Counted from the stretch's first letter, positions 1 through 8,706 are shown. The stretch is 64,000 bases of DNA from BS150m-G50 sp964501185 [NCBI: uncultured Bacteroidia bacterium] (GCA_964501185.1 CAZCRT010000001.1:62001-126000), one strand, 5' to 3'. Made by a program: numbers and translations. Notes: generated by a model not told the origin, from the sequence alone.

Positions 1-613
1 ATGTGCCGTTACTGGCAACGACCCAGGGTTGTGGCACAACGGCGCGCAGTGAAAAAAGCGCCTTGTCAAAAGGCTCATCATAACAGGCAATCCAGTTGCG
101 TGTGCCCCAGGGATCGGAAACGGTATAGATGGTTGAACCGAAGTGCATTCCGAGGCTTCCCATACCGGGTGTAAGCTGCGGCTCCCCCTGATAACTTGTC
201 TCAAGTATCAACTCCTCTCCGGGATAGCAGGTGTACCCTGGATCAACCAGCAGCAGGTCGCCATCGCGACTGAACTCAACAGGTACACCATTCAACAATA
301 CACTGTCAACCACGAAAGCATGGAGATGGTAATCGATAGTAGAGAGGGTTTCCTCCACCGCAAGAGTCATCTCAACGGTTGCCTCAAGGTATTCCAGATC
401 GGGAAAGATACGGAAATCGACATTGTAGGCGAGGGCATCGAAGCTGTGAGTGGAATCCACACGCTCCATCGGCCGTGGCGTACCGTGCTCCATGCGATGC
501 AGCTCGGAACGCTGGTCGAAATGACCCCATTGCCATGGGTTAACTCTTGTTGCAGTTGAAGTTGCTACCGTTGTCGTTGCGGCAACAAGTAAAACCGTCA
601 GCATGGACTTCAT
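1..613 (-). CDS. M1-family aminopeptidase, N-terminal part (cut by window edge)
   Basis: The reading frame is open from an ATG at 613 to the window edge, giving 204 codons with no stop. A hydrophobic N-terminus (about residues 1-18) looks like a signal peptide, so the protein is probably exported. The rest resembles the N-terminal beta-sandwich domain of M1 (aminopeptidase N/ERAP-type) zinc peptidases. The family pattern near its end is visible: a Ser-Asp-Pro-Trp-Gly-Thr-Arg-Asn-Trp stretch, then Cys-Tyr-Asp-Glu-Pro and Asp-Lys-Ala. The GxMEN and HExxH catalytic motifs would lie beyond the edge, so activity cannot be judged. A GGAG ribosome site precedes the ATG. The family assignment rests on recalled motif similarity. 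Confidence 0.75.
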   Translation of the reverse strand, partial: MKSMLTVLLVAATTTVATSTATRVNPWQWGHFDQRSELHRMEHGTPRPMERVDSTHSFDALAYNVDFRIFPDLEYLEATVEMTLAVEETLSTIDYHLHAFVVDSVLLNGVPVEFSRDGDLLLVDPGYTCYPGEELILETSYQGEPQLTPGMGSLGMHFGSTIYTVSDPWGTRNWIACYDEPFDKALFSLRAVVPQPWVVASNGT

Positions 614-758
614 AGTCACTCCGTTCCTGTTTGTGAGTAAACAGTTATTGCACAGCACATCACCATATCCGGGTTCTTCGGGAGTGTAAAAATAGTGGAA
701 AGAGAACGGAATTGGAAGTGTGAATTCTATCCGGGCGGGGAGTTGTCGGAAAGTGCTG

Positions 759-2033
759 CTATCTGGACGCAGCCAGCTCAGCAGCTAACTCGAGCGCACT
801 CTCCCTATCTGCAACCACACCTTCCAGCTGTGCGGTTTCAATATCCCGTAGAATAGCCGCGAAACGAGGTCCCGCTTCCAGGCCTGCTGCGAGCAGGTCT
901 TCACCGTTCAGCAGTGGTGTGGGGAAGAGGTTTCTTCCCGTCAGGCGCTTCTCTTCATTCCCGACAGCTGTTAATGGTAGTTGATACAACTTGCCGGCCA
1001 GTTCCCTGGCGTCCGGAAACAGCTGGTTGCGCAGCAGTCGGATGCGGTCCGCTTCACGCAGCTTATCAAACTCGCGGATCGCGAAAAGGAGGCTCACCGT
1101 TTTACCGGCGGCCGAGGTTTCCTGATTGGAGAAGCGAAAGAGACGCATTGTGTTTTTCAACTGAGCCGTTTCAACCTGCTCGTTTTCCAACCGGCAACAC
1201 AGAAATATAAAAAACGCCGCCGGCCGCAGTTTTGCGGACACTTCAGAGAACGCCAGAGACTGAAGTCGTGAGAAACGGCCCATAGCTGATTCGGGCTGTG
1301 GCAACCGGCTTAACACGGGGGCGGTCAGCCGGCAATCACCCAGCAGCTGCAGCGCGTATTCAGGGTTGACGCCCTGCAGGATGCGGGCCAACTCATCCCG
1401 TAACCGCTCAAGAGAAACAGAGAGAATTGTATCAGCGCTGTTGCGAATGGCGATGAGGGTTTTTTCTTCGATTCTGAAATGGAAACGGGCGGCGAACCGG
1501 ACAGCTCTGATCAGCCGCAGGTGGTCCTCGGCAAAACGGTCAGCCGGCAGACCAATTGTGCGGACCAAACCCGCCCGGAGATCGGCAACTCCGCCCACCA
1601 GATCGCGGGTTTCGTCAAGTCCGGGAGAGTAGAAGAGGCCGTTGATAGTGAAGTCGCGTCGTTTGACATCCTCCTCCACCGTAGCGAAGAGGACCCCTGA
1701 AGGGCGACGGCCATCCTCGTAGTCCATATCCTGACGGAAGGTTGCAACCTCATACTGAAAACCAAAGAGTCGAACGATCACAACCCCGAAGGCTGCCCCC
1801 ACCGGGATGGTGGAGTGAAAGAGGTCGCTGACCTCTTCGGGAAAGGCGGAGGTAGCAATGTCGAAATCAAAATCATCTGACGGAGAAATCCCTTCGTCCT
1901 GTTGGTGCAGAATTGCGTCACGTACACAGCCACCGACGATATACGCCTCGTGTCCGGCGTCTTCCAGCAGGTTGATGATTTTGAGTGCGCCACACCAGGC
2001 GGGTGACACGCTGAGGATTTCTCTTATCGACAT
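759..2033 (-). CDS. cca: CCA-adding enzyme / tRNA nucleotidyltransferase (class II)
   Basis: This 424-aa protein matches the class II nucleotidyltransferases that build or repair the 3' CCA end of tRNA in the cytoplasm. Family motifs appear in order. The Gly-Gly-x-Val-Arg-Asp loop is at about residues 34-39 and the metal-binding Asp-Phe-Asp pair is at 56 and 58, followed by Ile-Ala-Thr. Next come an Arg-Arg-Asp-Phe-Thr-Ile-Asn-Gly motif and an Asp-His-Leu-Arg-Leu-Ile-Arg-Ala-Val-Arg helix typical of the neck region. Poly(A) polymerase PcnB shares this fold, and the two cannot be separated with certainty by eye. The length and lack of a basic tail favour CCA addition. The gene follows the M1 peptidase region but is likely transcribed on its own. 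Confidence 0.85.
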   Translation of the reverse strand: MSIREILSVSPAWCGALKIINLLEDAGHEAYIVGGCVRDAILHQQDEGISPSDDFDFDIATSAFPEEVSDLFHSTIPVGAAFGVVIVRLFGFQYEVATFRQDMDYEDGRRPSGVLFATVEEDVKRRDFTINGLFYSPGLDETRDLVGGVADLRAGLVRTIGLPADRFAEDHLRLIRAVRFAARFHFRIEEKTLIAIRNSADTILSVSLERLRDELARILQGVNPEYALQLLGDCRLTAPVLSRLPQPESAMGRFSRLQSLAFSEVSAKLRPAAFFIFLCCRLENEQVETAQLKNTMRLFRFSNQETSAAGKTVSLLFAIREFDKLREADRIRLLRNQLFPDARELAGKLYQLPLTAVGNEEKRLTGRNLFPTPLLNGEDLLAAGLEAGPRFAAILRDIETAQLEGVVADRESALELAAELAASR

Positions 2034-2183
2034 TGGTTCCAGCCTACCACTGTTTTCAAGGGATGATAGCTACTGAAACAATAAGCAGTCAAACAGCGTT
2101 TTGCAAGCGGTCTTCACCGGGGCAATTGGGATTCTGCTGAAGAGGCTTTATATTTCGCTGCAACAGGACATAGGGAAAGCTCA

Positions 2184-2657
2184 ATGAACATTAAAATCAC
2201 CGGCCCTTTTCCAGGGAAATCACAAATCTGCGAGCCGATTCTCCGCGCCCTGCCACAGTGGTTCGGTATCGAAGATGCCACCAGACAATATGTTCGGGAT
2301 ACGGAACAGTTACCCACTTTCCTGGCGTATGTTGATGAAGAAGCGATCGGTTTTCTTACCCTGAAACACCATAGCGGACAATCCGCTGAAATTCAGGTTA
2401 TGGGTGTGCTGCCGGAATATCATCGTTCCGGTGTTGGAAAAAAACTGGTCAGTCGGACGGAGGAGCACCTGCACCAGCTGGGCGTCGAGTATCTACAGGT
2501 CAAAACCCTGAGCTCCAGGCACCCCGATAAAAGTTACGCCGGGACGCGCGCCTTCTATCTGTCCATGGGGTTTGTCTCGCTGGAGGAATTCCCCGATTTA
2601 TGGGGTGACGAGAACCCCTGTCTGCAGATGGTTAAACGGCTGGGGGGGTATCAGTAA
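2184..2657 (+). CDS. GNAT-family N-acetyltransferase
   Basis: This 157-aa protein has one GNAT domain. The acetyl-CoA-binding motif A is clear at about residues 72-90: a Val-Met-Gly-Val strand, then Pro-Glu-Tyr-His-Arg-Ser-Gly-Val-Gly-Lys-Lys-Leu, the usual R/Q-x-x-G-x-G/A loop. A Thr-Arg-Ala-Phe-Tyr-x-x-x-Gly-Phe segment near residues 121-130 matches the C-terminal motif B region. GNAT enzymes move an acetyl group from acetyl-CoA to an amine, but the substrate cannot be inferred here. It is a single gene on the plus strand, flanked on both sides by minus-strand genes, so it must have its own promoter in 2034-2183. Confidence 0.85.
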   Translation: MNIKITGPFPGKSQICEPILRALPQWFGIEDATRQYVRDTEQLPTFLAYVDEEAIGFLTLKHHSGQSAEIQVMGVLPEYHRSGVGKKLVSRTEEHLHQLGVEYLQVKTLSSRHPDKSYAGTRAFYLSMGFVSLEEFPDLWGDENPCLQMVKRLGGYQ

Positions 2658-2686
2658 CCAACTCCTCCGCGCCGGGATACAATACC

Positions 2687-3985
2687 TCAATTCCCGAAAT
2701 CATTTATGACAATACAGTTTGTAAAACGATAACGATTCAACAGAGAATAACCACCGCTGTCGGTCAGCAGCTGTTCAGCGGAAATCCGCTCCCGCTTGTT
2801 AAAGTTATTGTAGATGAGCTCACCTGTTTCCTCGTTGTAGCCTACCAGCAGGATGAAGTGGTCGCAATCCCACAAATAGTGTTTGTCGGGATAAATCTTG
2901 ATACCGAGAATGACCGGGTTCCCCTGCTTCAGGTTTTCAATCACTATACCGTAGAGAAAGTCACGGTATTTATCCGAGTATGATACAAAATGCCTGAAGG
3001 GGTTGAGATAGGCGATTGCATATCCGAGATAAGAGTTTCCCATTCTGTCAATGTGAGTTATTCCCATTGCTTCCAGCGGCAGGTGCATTTCGTTGGCGTG
3101 CAAACCTCGGTCCGGACCGCCGCCGAGTGTATTCACCTCCAGTTGTGATACACGAAACCCGCCGTAGTTGATTAAACTCCACAAACAGGCTTCACCACAG
3201 CTGCCTTCCGGGATATCCAGACGGAAAACAGGTGGCAGCAAACCCGAGATTACCTTATCGCCGGGATACTCAACACCATTAAAGGTGTAGTGGTTTGTAT
3301 CAGAAGAAGCCTGCTCTGTGCTATTTTGAAAAGCCTCCGCAACGTTGTGTAAATCAGTAGCGGCTACAGTGTTTTGTGCCACACCGACACCCGCAAGGTA
3401 CATGTTGCCCAGAAAGTGCTGTGCTGCCGGATATTCCTGTGCTGCCGCCCGGTTGAACCACCCGGTGGCTTGCCGGTAGTCAAGTTCAACGCCCCAGCCA
3501 TGGTAGTATTTGTATCCCAGTATGAATTGCGCCCTGGCGTTACCCTTTGTCGCAGCTCGCCGGTACCACTGGATGGCTTCTTTTAGATCATCTGGATCGT
3601 CTCTGTTTTCCAACAGGTAACCGAGATTGACACTGGCGCGACAATCACCCCCGGTAGCCAGTTCCCGCATGGGGGCAAGAGCCCTGTGATACAATTCGCC
3701 TGCCCGCAGAGAGTCGCACTCTACACCTTTTCCCGTTTCATACATAACAGCCAGATTATACAGCCCAAGCGGATCTCCCTGCCCGGCTGCCCGCTGTGCC
3801 CACGCCAGAGACCGGATATAATCAATTTCACCCCATTCCCCGCGACGGTAAACACCGGCAAGGACACCCTGTGCGCGAGCGTCTCCTTCCCGGGCGGCCT
3901 GGATTATTGCTGCCGACTCGTCAATAACAGCCGGTTGGCCGTAAACAGCAGCGGTAAATATCAGGACGAGGAGAATTGGTATCAT
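2687..3985 (-). CDS. Exported Sel1-repeat protein fused to a C39-like cysteine peptidase domain
   Basis: This 432-aa protein starts with a short signal peptide (residues 1-16). About five Sel1-type helical repeats (residues 25-215) follow, with the usual Ala-x-x-x-Leu-Gly-x-x-Tyr and Gly-x-Gly-Val elements. Residues 240-432 resemble a papain-like C39 peptidase domain. A Ser-Cys-Gly-Glu-Ala-Cys-Leu-Trp motif puts the candidate nucleophile at Cys263, with His376 in Cys-Asp-His-Phe-Ile-Leu-Leu-Val-Gly-Tyr and Asn393/394 completing a plausible triad. The oxyanion Gln six residues before the Cys is replaced by Asp257, so catalysis is not assured. Sel1 repeats bind proteins, so a substrate-recruiting periplasmic peptidase is an inference. 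It is convergent with the acetyltransferase at 2184-2657. Confidence 0.7.
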   Translation of the reverse strand: MIPILLVLIFTAAVYGQPAVIDESAAIIQAAREGDARAQGVLAGVYRRGEWGEIDYIRSLAWAQRAAGQGDPLGLYNLAVMYETGKGVECDSLRAGELYHRALAPMRELATGGDCRASVNLGYLLENRDDPDDLKEAIQWYRRAATKGNARAQFILGYKYYHGWGVELDYRQATGWFNRAAAQEYPAAQHFLGNMYLAGVGVAQNTVAATDLHNVAEAFQNSTEQASSDTNHYTFNGVEYPGDKVISGLLPPVFRLDIPEGSCGEACLWSLINYGGFRVSQLEVNTLGGGPDRGLHANEMHLPLEAMGITHIDRMGNSYLGYAIAYLNPFRHFVSYSDKYRDFLYGIVIENLKQGNPVILGIKIYPDKHYLWDCDHFILLVGYNEETGELIYNNFNKRERISAEQLLTDSGGYSLLNRYRFTNCIVINDFGN

Positions 3986-4039
3986 AGAAGTTCCAGTTTT
4001 GTGTTACCACCTGACAACAGAGATGCGACGCGCGAAACA

Positions 4040-4495
4040 CTATTGCCCGGACCGGTCCAGATAACGCTGCCTGCGCTCTGCTTTATCTCTTCTGGCGGTG
4101 TCTATCAACCCCTGCAGGTCCAGCTGCTCAATCGACCGGTCATAAGTGAAGCGAGGTTCCTTCGACAACAGCTGATAGCTGCTACCCGCAGCATCCCGTT
4201 CCATATAACGTTCATCCACGAGAAATCTACGCAGAGTTACATGGTCCAGTCCAAAGTGATCACCAAAGGAACCGGTCCAGCCGCGTAGAAGCAGGTTGAA
4301 TTCCTTCTCTGTATAGCTGCGGCCGGGATCGACCGTGGAGATGAACCCTATAAACAGGATGTGCCTGTAGAGCCGTTTCCGGGGTAAAATTGATTTTCGC
4401 GTGACCAGCGAGACGAAAATTTCAATAAACTGTTGTTCGGTTATGTGTGACAAATCCGCTCCCTTGACTCGCAGGTTATAGCTGATAAGAGACAC
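4040..4495 (-). CDS. DUF2087 domain protein
   Basis: This 151-aa soluble protein contains a DUF2087-like domain at about residues 30-110. Its hallmarks are Leu-Pro-Arg-Lys-Arg-Leu-Tyr-Arg, then Tyr-Thr-Glu-Lys-Glu-Phe-Asn, then Leu-Arg-Arg-Phe-Leu-Val-Asp followed by Met-Glu-Arg-Asp and a Gly-x-x-Tyr. DUF2087 occurs alone or at the end of winged-helix regulators and is thought to take part in transcriptional control, but its biochemical role is not established. The reported start is a GTG with a poor ribosome site. An in-frame TTG about 14 codons later (at Asp-Leu-Ser-His) sits behind a better GGGAG and may be the real start. It lies 28 bp downstream of arsM on the same strand. Confidence 0.6.
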   Translation of the reverse strand: MSLISYNLRVKGADLSHITEQQFIEIFVSLVTRKSILPRKRLYRHILFIGFISTVDPGRSYTEKEFNLLLRGWTGSFGDHFGLDHVTLRRFLVDERYMERDAAGSSYQLLSKEPRFTYDRSIEQLDLQGLIDTARRDKAERRQRYLDRSGQ

Positions 4496-4523
4496 CTTTT
4501 ACTGCAACGTGCGCGGTTGAAAA

Positions 4524-5342
4524 CTAGATCAAGGGCTTCTGCGCCTCAATTGTGGCCGACTGGATGTAGTCTTCAAGATTATACTCTGGAGCCCAGTTGC
4601 GGATAAACTCACGGCTTTCATCCTTTGGGGCAATTTTAATATCGACAAAACCGATATTCTCCAGGAGACTTTCATGATCACAGACAGAAGCCGCCCCGGC
4701 TACACAGGCGGAATAAAGAGCGAGGTTACTCCTGATTTTTTCCGGCAACTCCGCAGAGGCAACAACATCAGAGACCGCCAACCTCCCCCCGGGTTTCAAC
4801 ACCCTGTATGCCTCGCGAAAGACGCCTAACTTATCGGGTGAAAGATTGATGACACAATTGGAGATTATGACATCCGCGATGCCATCTGCAACCGGCAGGT
4901 TTTCTATCTCGCCCAGACGGAATTCAACATTGTCATATACACTCTTCCTGGCGTTATCACGCGCTTTAGAGACCATATCGGGCGTCATGTCAACACCGAT
5001 AACCCGACCCGTGGGACCCACCTGTCCCGCCGCCAGGAAACAGTCAAAACCGGCGCCGCTACCCAGATCGAGAACGGTTTCTCCGGGCTGCAGTGCAGCG
5101 ATAGCCTGTGGGTTCCCACAACCCAGGCCCATATTGGCACCCTCGGGAACAGCGGCAAGCTCCTCTGGAGAATAGCCAAGCTCTGATGATTTCTGGTTAC
5201 AGGTTTCCGCATCTGCAGTCGTTTCTGTTCCATCGCAACAGGAGGTCGGTCCACTGCCACAATCCTCTCTGGCCTGGCGAGCAAGAGCGCCATATCTATC
5301 CCTAACCGAGTCGAGAATCTTATCTTTATTATCCTCGTTCAT
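4524..5342 (-). CDS. arsM: Arsenite S-adenosylmethionine methyltransferase
   Basis: This 272-aa cytoplasmic enzyme matches ArsM, which methylates trivalent arsenic using S-adenosylmethionine and glutathione or thioredoxin as reductant. The SAM site is Leu-Asp-Leu-Gly-Ser-Gly-Ala-Gly at about residues 91-98, with an acidic Gly-Val-Asp-Met at 116-119. Three cysteines fall where ArsM binds arsenic: Cys75 in Leu-Gly-Cys-Gly-Asn-Pro, Cys163 in Ser-Asn-Cys-Val-Ile-Asn-Leu and Cys213 in Ala-Cys-Val-Ala-Gly-Ala. An N-terminal Cys-rich segment (Cys28, 35, 36, 48) precedes the fold. A strong purine-rich ribosome site sits before the ATG. No ArsR operator or other ars gene was recognised beside it, so it may act as a stand-alone detoxification enzyme. 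Confidence 0.92.
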   Translation of the reverse strand: MNEDNKDKILDSVRDRYGALARQAREDCGSGPTSCCDGTETTADAETCNQKSSELGYSPEELAAVPEGANMGLGCGNPQAIAALQPGETVLDLGSGAGFDCFLAAGQVGPTGRVIGVDMTPDMVSKARDNARKSVYDNVEFRLGEIENLPVADGIADVIISNCVINLSPDKLGVFREAYRVLKPGGRLAVSDVVASAELPEKIRSNLALYSACVAGAASVCDHESLLENIGFVDIKIAPKDESREFIRNWAPEYNLEDYIQSATIEAQKPLI

Positions 5343-5386
5343 TACAACCTCCTTGCGCTATCAATGTTTCACTCCAGCAGGATTGC

Positions 5387-6349
5387 TCAATTCCCAACCG
5401 CTACAGCAATCTTGCCACAGGCGTTTCCACTTTCAAGTTTATGAAGAGCCGCAGATGCCTCTGCCAGGGAGAAGGAGCTGTCGACTGTAACATTAAGCCT
5501 GCCTTCTTTCATCCAGTCAGCCAGTTGGGTGAGCGCTTTTCTATCCGGCTTCACGATGACACCACGACAGGATTTTGATCCGATCGTGCTTCTAAGCTTG
5601 CCGATGGCAAACCCCGGGGACATCGGCATCAGTGACACAAAAATTCCGCTGGATGTTAGAATGGAATTCGCTTTACCAAAGGAAGAGCGTGCAGCTACAT
5701 CCAGAAAGATGTCGAATTTCTCCGGCAACCCCTTTAAGTCAAACCCTTTGTAGTCAACGACCTGATCAGCACCCAGGCTTCTGACATAATCAGAATTCCT
5801 GCTGCTGCAGCTTGCCCAGACCTCAGCGCCCATGCTCCTGGCTATACAAACCGCATAGCTGCCCACACCACCGGAAGCACCATTGATAAAGACTCGTTGA
5901 CCGGGTTGCAGATTACCCTTGTCCTTCAAGCCCATTAAAGCAGCAGCACCGGCTGTAGCCGCGGAAGCAGCATCAACAAAAGAAACTTCTGCCGGTTTCA
6001 GCGCAACAGTTTCAGCATCAGCGGTTACATACTCAGCCAGGGTTCCCTGCCGGTTTTTCTTTGTGTACTCCAGGAAGCCGAAAACCTCATCACCCGGTTT
6101 CAGGTTTGAAACCTGCTGGCCAATCTCTTCAACTATACCACTGAAATCATAACCGACCGGGAAAGGGAAGCTGTTGGCGTGCATAAACCTCCCGCCACCT
6201 TTACCACTGATCACCATCAGGTCAGCAGGGTTGATGGCAGCCGCTCTGACCTTGATCAGGACCTCGTTTTCAGCAGCAACAGGCCTGTCGATATCACCGT
6301 TCTCCAATTCGGCAATTATGCCATATTTTCGAGCTATTAAGGCTTTCAT
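5387..6349 (-). CDS. MDR-family NAD(P)H:quinone oxidoreductase (zinc-independent)
   Basis: This 320-aa protein belongs to the medium-chain dehydrogenase/reductase superfamily, quinone-reductase branch. The N-terminal GroES-like half contains Ala-Ala-Ala-Ile-Asn-Pro-Ala-Asp and Val-Gly-Tyr-Asp-Phe-Ser-Gly, both typical of QOR/zeta-crystallin types. The Rossmann part has Phe-Ile-Asn-Gly-Ala-Ser-Gly-Gly-Val-Gly at about residues 153-162, the nucleotide-binding loop. The catalytic and structural zinc cysteines of alcohol dehydrogenases are absent, so NAD(P)H-dependent reduction of quinones or enones is expected. It sits 44 bp upstream of arsM on the same strand, so the two may be co-transcribed. 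The physiological substrate is unknown. Confidence 0.85.
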   Translation of the reverse strand: MKALIARKYGIIAELENGDIDRPVAAENEVLIKVRAAAINPADLMVISGKGGGRFMHANSFPFPVGYDFSGIVEEIGQQVSNLKPGDEVFGFLEYTKKNRQGTLAEYVTADAETVALKPAEVSFVDAASAATAGAAALMGLKDKGNLQPGQRVFINGASGGVGSYAVCIARSMGAEVWASCSSRNSDYVRSLGADQVVDYKGFDLKGLPEKFDIFLDVAARSSFGKANSILTSSGIFVSLMPMSPGFAIGKLRSTIGSKSCRGVIVKPDRKALTQLADWMKEGRLNVTVDSSFSLAEASAALHKLESGNACGKIAVAVGN

Positions 6350-6423
6350 ATTTCTCCATATGTAAATCGAAATTTCAATCGGTTAAACTACAGCAGCCGC
6401 AGGGCATCGGCTCTATATCAGTT

Positions 6424-7257
6424 TCATCGCGGCCGGCAAAGCCAGCTCTGTCCGTTGCTCAACACAATCTCTCCCGCCGGGAAATCGGTAAAAACAGTTG
6501 CCGGCGCAGGTTTAATATCGGTTTTGAAATCGTGGGTACGGATCATTACCGCTGGCAGAAAAAGGGTGTTAAGCTCAGCGAAGTCCATATCGCAGTCTAC
6601 GATCATCACATCCAGATTATTAAGCTCCGGGTATTGCAACATCCATTTCAGTGTTTCCGGGCCGGATGAGCAGGTGCCGTGATACCAGCGTATACCATTG
6701 GCCATCTCCACGAGATAAGTATCAAGAAAAGTCCCAGGCATCATTGTGTGTTCCATCCGGTACGCTGTGACGGTAAGGCCCAGGGATTCAATAGTGGTGG
6801 CGACCTTTTGCCCTGTTTCAGGGGACAGCTCTATAATCTGGTCGGCAGGTATCCCCCGCACCAGCATATCGTCCACGAGCCCCCTGTTGCCCAGAACCAG
6901 AGCACCACTGTTGGCGGCAACGCCTGCACAGACATCCGCATCATAGTGCGAAGCGTGTCCATGGACACCCTGGATAATCAGATCAGCCCGGGTGATTGCG
7001 AGCGGGTCATAAAGACAGGCGCTGATCTCCGGGAAAGCTTCAATGTAGATAACAGGCGATTTCTCGCCACCAACACGGAATGCAGTCGAACCAAAACCAC
7101 CCGCATCCGCCACATAGTAAGTGAACTGCAGAGTGCCGGGAAGTCTTTCGCCAACAGGCGGTACAGCACTATCTGTCATTGCCTGTTCATCATTCAAGCC
7201 TGTTGCGGCGCACCCACTTAAAAGCGCCATTAAAAGGATAGTGGCTGTCAGCCTCAT
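6424..7257 (-). CDS. Lipoprotein with a divergent metallo-beta-lactamase-like fold
   Basis: This 277-aa protein has a lipoprotein signal with lipobox Leu-Ser-Gly-Cys (Cys16), so it is probably membrane-anchored on the periplasmic side. The mature part resembles MBL-fold hydrolases of the UlaG-like type. A His-Gly-His-Ala-Ser-His-Tyr-Asp stretch (residues 99-106) aligns with the canonical HxHxDH motif, but the motif Asp is replaced by Ser103. Later His residues (His165 in Tyr-Arg-Met-Glu-His-Thr and a C-terminal Arg-Thr-His-Asp) could complete a metal site. With the changed motif, activity and metal content are uncertain. It lies between the quinone oxidoreductase and the AraC gene and shows no overlap with either. 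Confidence 0.55.
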   Translation of the reverse strand: MRLTATILLMALLSGCAATGLNDEQAMTDSAVPPVGERLPGTLQFTYYVADAGGFGSTAFRVGGEKSPVIYIEAFPEISACLYDPLAITRADLIIQGVHGHASHYDADVCAGVAANSGALVLGNRGLVDDMLVRGIPADQIIELSPETGQKVATTIESLGLTVTAYRMEHTMMPGTFLDTYLVEMANGIRWYHGTCSSGPETLKWMLQYPELNNLDVMIVDCDMDFAELNTLFLPAVMIRTHDFKTDIKPAPATVFTDFPAGEIVLSNGQSWLCRPR

Positions 7258-7414
7258 TCAGGTCTCCTCGTTGAACAGGGGCCGGTTAAAAAATGGGATA
7301 ACCCCGGACAGGGACTCATGTTCAATATCTTAACTGTTAGATAATTGTATACCATACAAAAAGTGAAGCGCTCACCGTAAGTTTATACATACAAACAGGA
7401 ACCACCCGAAATGA

Positions 7415-8443
7415 TCAGGCAGGCCCACACTGTATTCCAAACGGACGATTGGGTTCCGGGCGCTTGCGAAAGAGACCCGGCGGTTTACCCCAGAACCTCT
7501 TGAAAGCACGGCTGAATGACACTTCAGAGCCATACCCCAGCCTGCTGGCAATTTCTTTGAGCGGGTGATTTCCCGTACGCAACATATCCGCAGCCAGGTT
7601 CATCCGCAGGTGACCGAGGTATTGCATGGGTGGAATGCCAACCATTTGGGTGAACCGCTCGGCGAACACCGTACGGGAGTGGGCAGCCTCTGCAGCGAGC
7701 CTGTTAACAGTCCAGGTCTCGCTCGGCGCCTGATGCATGCTGGCTATAGCACTTCCAAGGTTTCTATCCCTTAGAGCCAGCACCCAGCCGTAACCGTCCA
7801 TTTTGTTTATCATCCAGTTGCGTATAGTCCCGATTACCAGCACCTCACAAAGTCTCGTAATTACAGCCTCACTCCCGGGAAGGTCCTGCGATATTTCCGA
7901 TCCCATCAGGCTCAACAGCGCCTCTATCCAGGGAGTGCCCTCCTGCTCGTCGCGTCGCAGACAGATTAACGGGGGGAGTATCTCAAACAGGGGATGCCAG
8001 GGCGGATCGAAAGTGAGGCCACCGCAGATAAACACAGAGCGATCCCCGTCACTCCCAAGGGTCATTCGTGATGCGTTCGTTCCGGTCTGTTCCATCGCAA
8101 CGGTATCTATCGTAGCAACCGGAGAGTTGGCCTGCCATTTAAGGAGGTGGCCTTTACCATGTGGCAGAAGCGCCAGATCTCCCTCGTTAATGGTTACAGA
8201 TTCCCCATCGACAGTCTCAACAATTGAACCGCCTTCCACTACAAAATGAAAGAAAGCCCCGACCCCTTGCGGGTTGGCGAGCCCCCAGGGGGCATAACAG
8301 TAACTCTTGCAGTAGAAACTTTCAGAGAGCCTGATCTCGCTGAGGATTGTCGACAACGGCGCATCATCGCCGGATTCAGGCTGCCTGTCTATCGTACACT
8401 TCACTTTGTCACTCCTGTTTGATGTATCAGGTCCTGACATCAC
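7415..8443 (-). CDS. AraC-family transcriptional regulator with cupin sensor domain
   Basis: This 342-aa regulator has an N-terminal AraC-binding-like cupin (about residues 30-225) and a C-terminal pair of helix-turn-helix motifs (about 240-335). The AraC signature appears as Asn-Arg-Leu-Ala-Ala-Glu-Ala-Ala-His-Ser-Arg followed later by Ile-Ala-Ser-Arg-Leu-Gly-Tyr-Gly-Ser-Glu-Val-Ser-Phe-Ser-Arg-Ala-Phe-Lys-Arg. The start overlaps the stop of the DUF2798 gene by 4 bp, so it is translated from the same operon as that gene and the flavodoxin-like gene. Regulators of this layout often control nearby oxidoreductase genes, so autoregulation of this operon is a reasonable inference. The effector is unknown. 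Confidence 0.88.
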   Translation of the reverse strand: MMSGPDTSNRSDKVKCTIDRQPESGDDAPLSTILSEIRLSESFYCKSYCYAPWGLANPQGVGAFFHFVVEGGSIVETVDGESVTINEGDLALLPHGKGHLLKWQANSPVATIDTVAMEQTGTNASRMTLGSDGDRSVFICGGLTFDPPWHPLFEILPPLICLRRDEQEGTPWIEALLSLMGSEISQDLPGSEAVITRLCEVLVIGTIRNWMINKMDGYGWVLALRDRNLGSAIASMHQAPSETWTVNRLAAEAAHSRTVFAERFTQMVGIPPMQYLGHLRMNLAADMLRTGNHPLKEIASRLGYGSEVSFSRAFKRFWGKPPGLFRKRPEPNRPFGIQCGPA

Positions 8444-8706
8444 CCAGCTTCAACGATCAGATTTACCAGTTTTTGAGCTATCGGTGAAAAGATAAGGGAT
8501 GTTGGAAATGCAATGAGTATTGCCAAGCCAAAGGATTTTGCCCAACGCAGGAAAAAACCACTGTCAAGACCGGTGATAATCCACACAAAAATCAAGGATA
8601 TGAATAATCCCAGCCCAACCGATATTATCAGAGAAAATATGGAGTGTCGATACTTGCTTGAGAGTTTCACCTGACCGCTCCCGCTTTTTATATCATTTGC
8701 TATCAC
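8440..8706 (-). CDS. DUF2798 small membrane protein
   Basis: This 88-aa protein has two predicted transmembrane segments (about residues 22-45 and 53-75). Between them a Phe-Leu-Arg-Trp-Ala-Lys-Ser-Phe segment is followed by Ala-Phe-Pro-Thr-Ser-Leu-Ile-Phe-Ser-Pro, which fits the DUF2798 pattern. The function of this family is not established. It overlaps the flavodoxin-like gene by 4 bp upstream and the AraC gene by 4 bp downstream, so all three are very likely translationally coupled. The context suggests a role linked to the redox gene and its regulator, but this is inference only. Confidence 0.75.
   Translation of the reverse strand: MIANDIKSGSGQVKLSSKYRHSIFSLIISVGLGLFISLIFVWIITGLDSGFFLRWAKSFGLAILIAFPTSLIFSPIAQKLVNLIVEAG

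Noticed and set aside
143-559. 138-codon plus-strand open frame
   Set aside because: It is the shadow of the M1 aminopeptidase coding strand, which runs through 1-613 with clear family motifs.
3686-4288. 200-codon plus-strand open frame
   Set aside because: It lies across the Sel1-repeat gene and the DUF2087 gene and shows no family motif or ribosome site.
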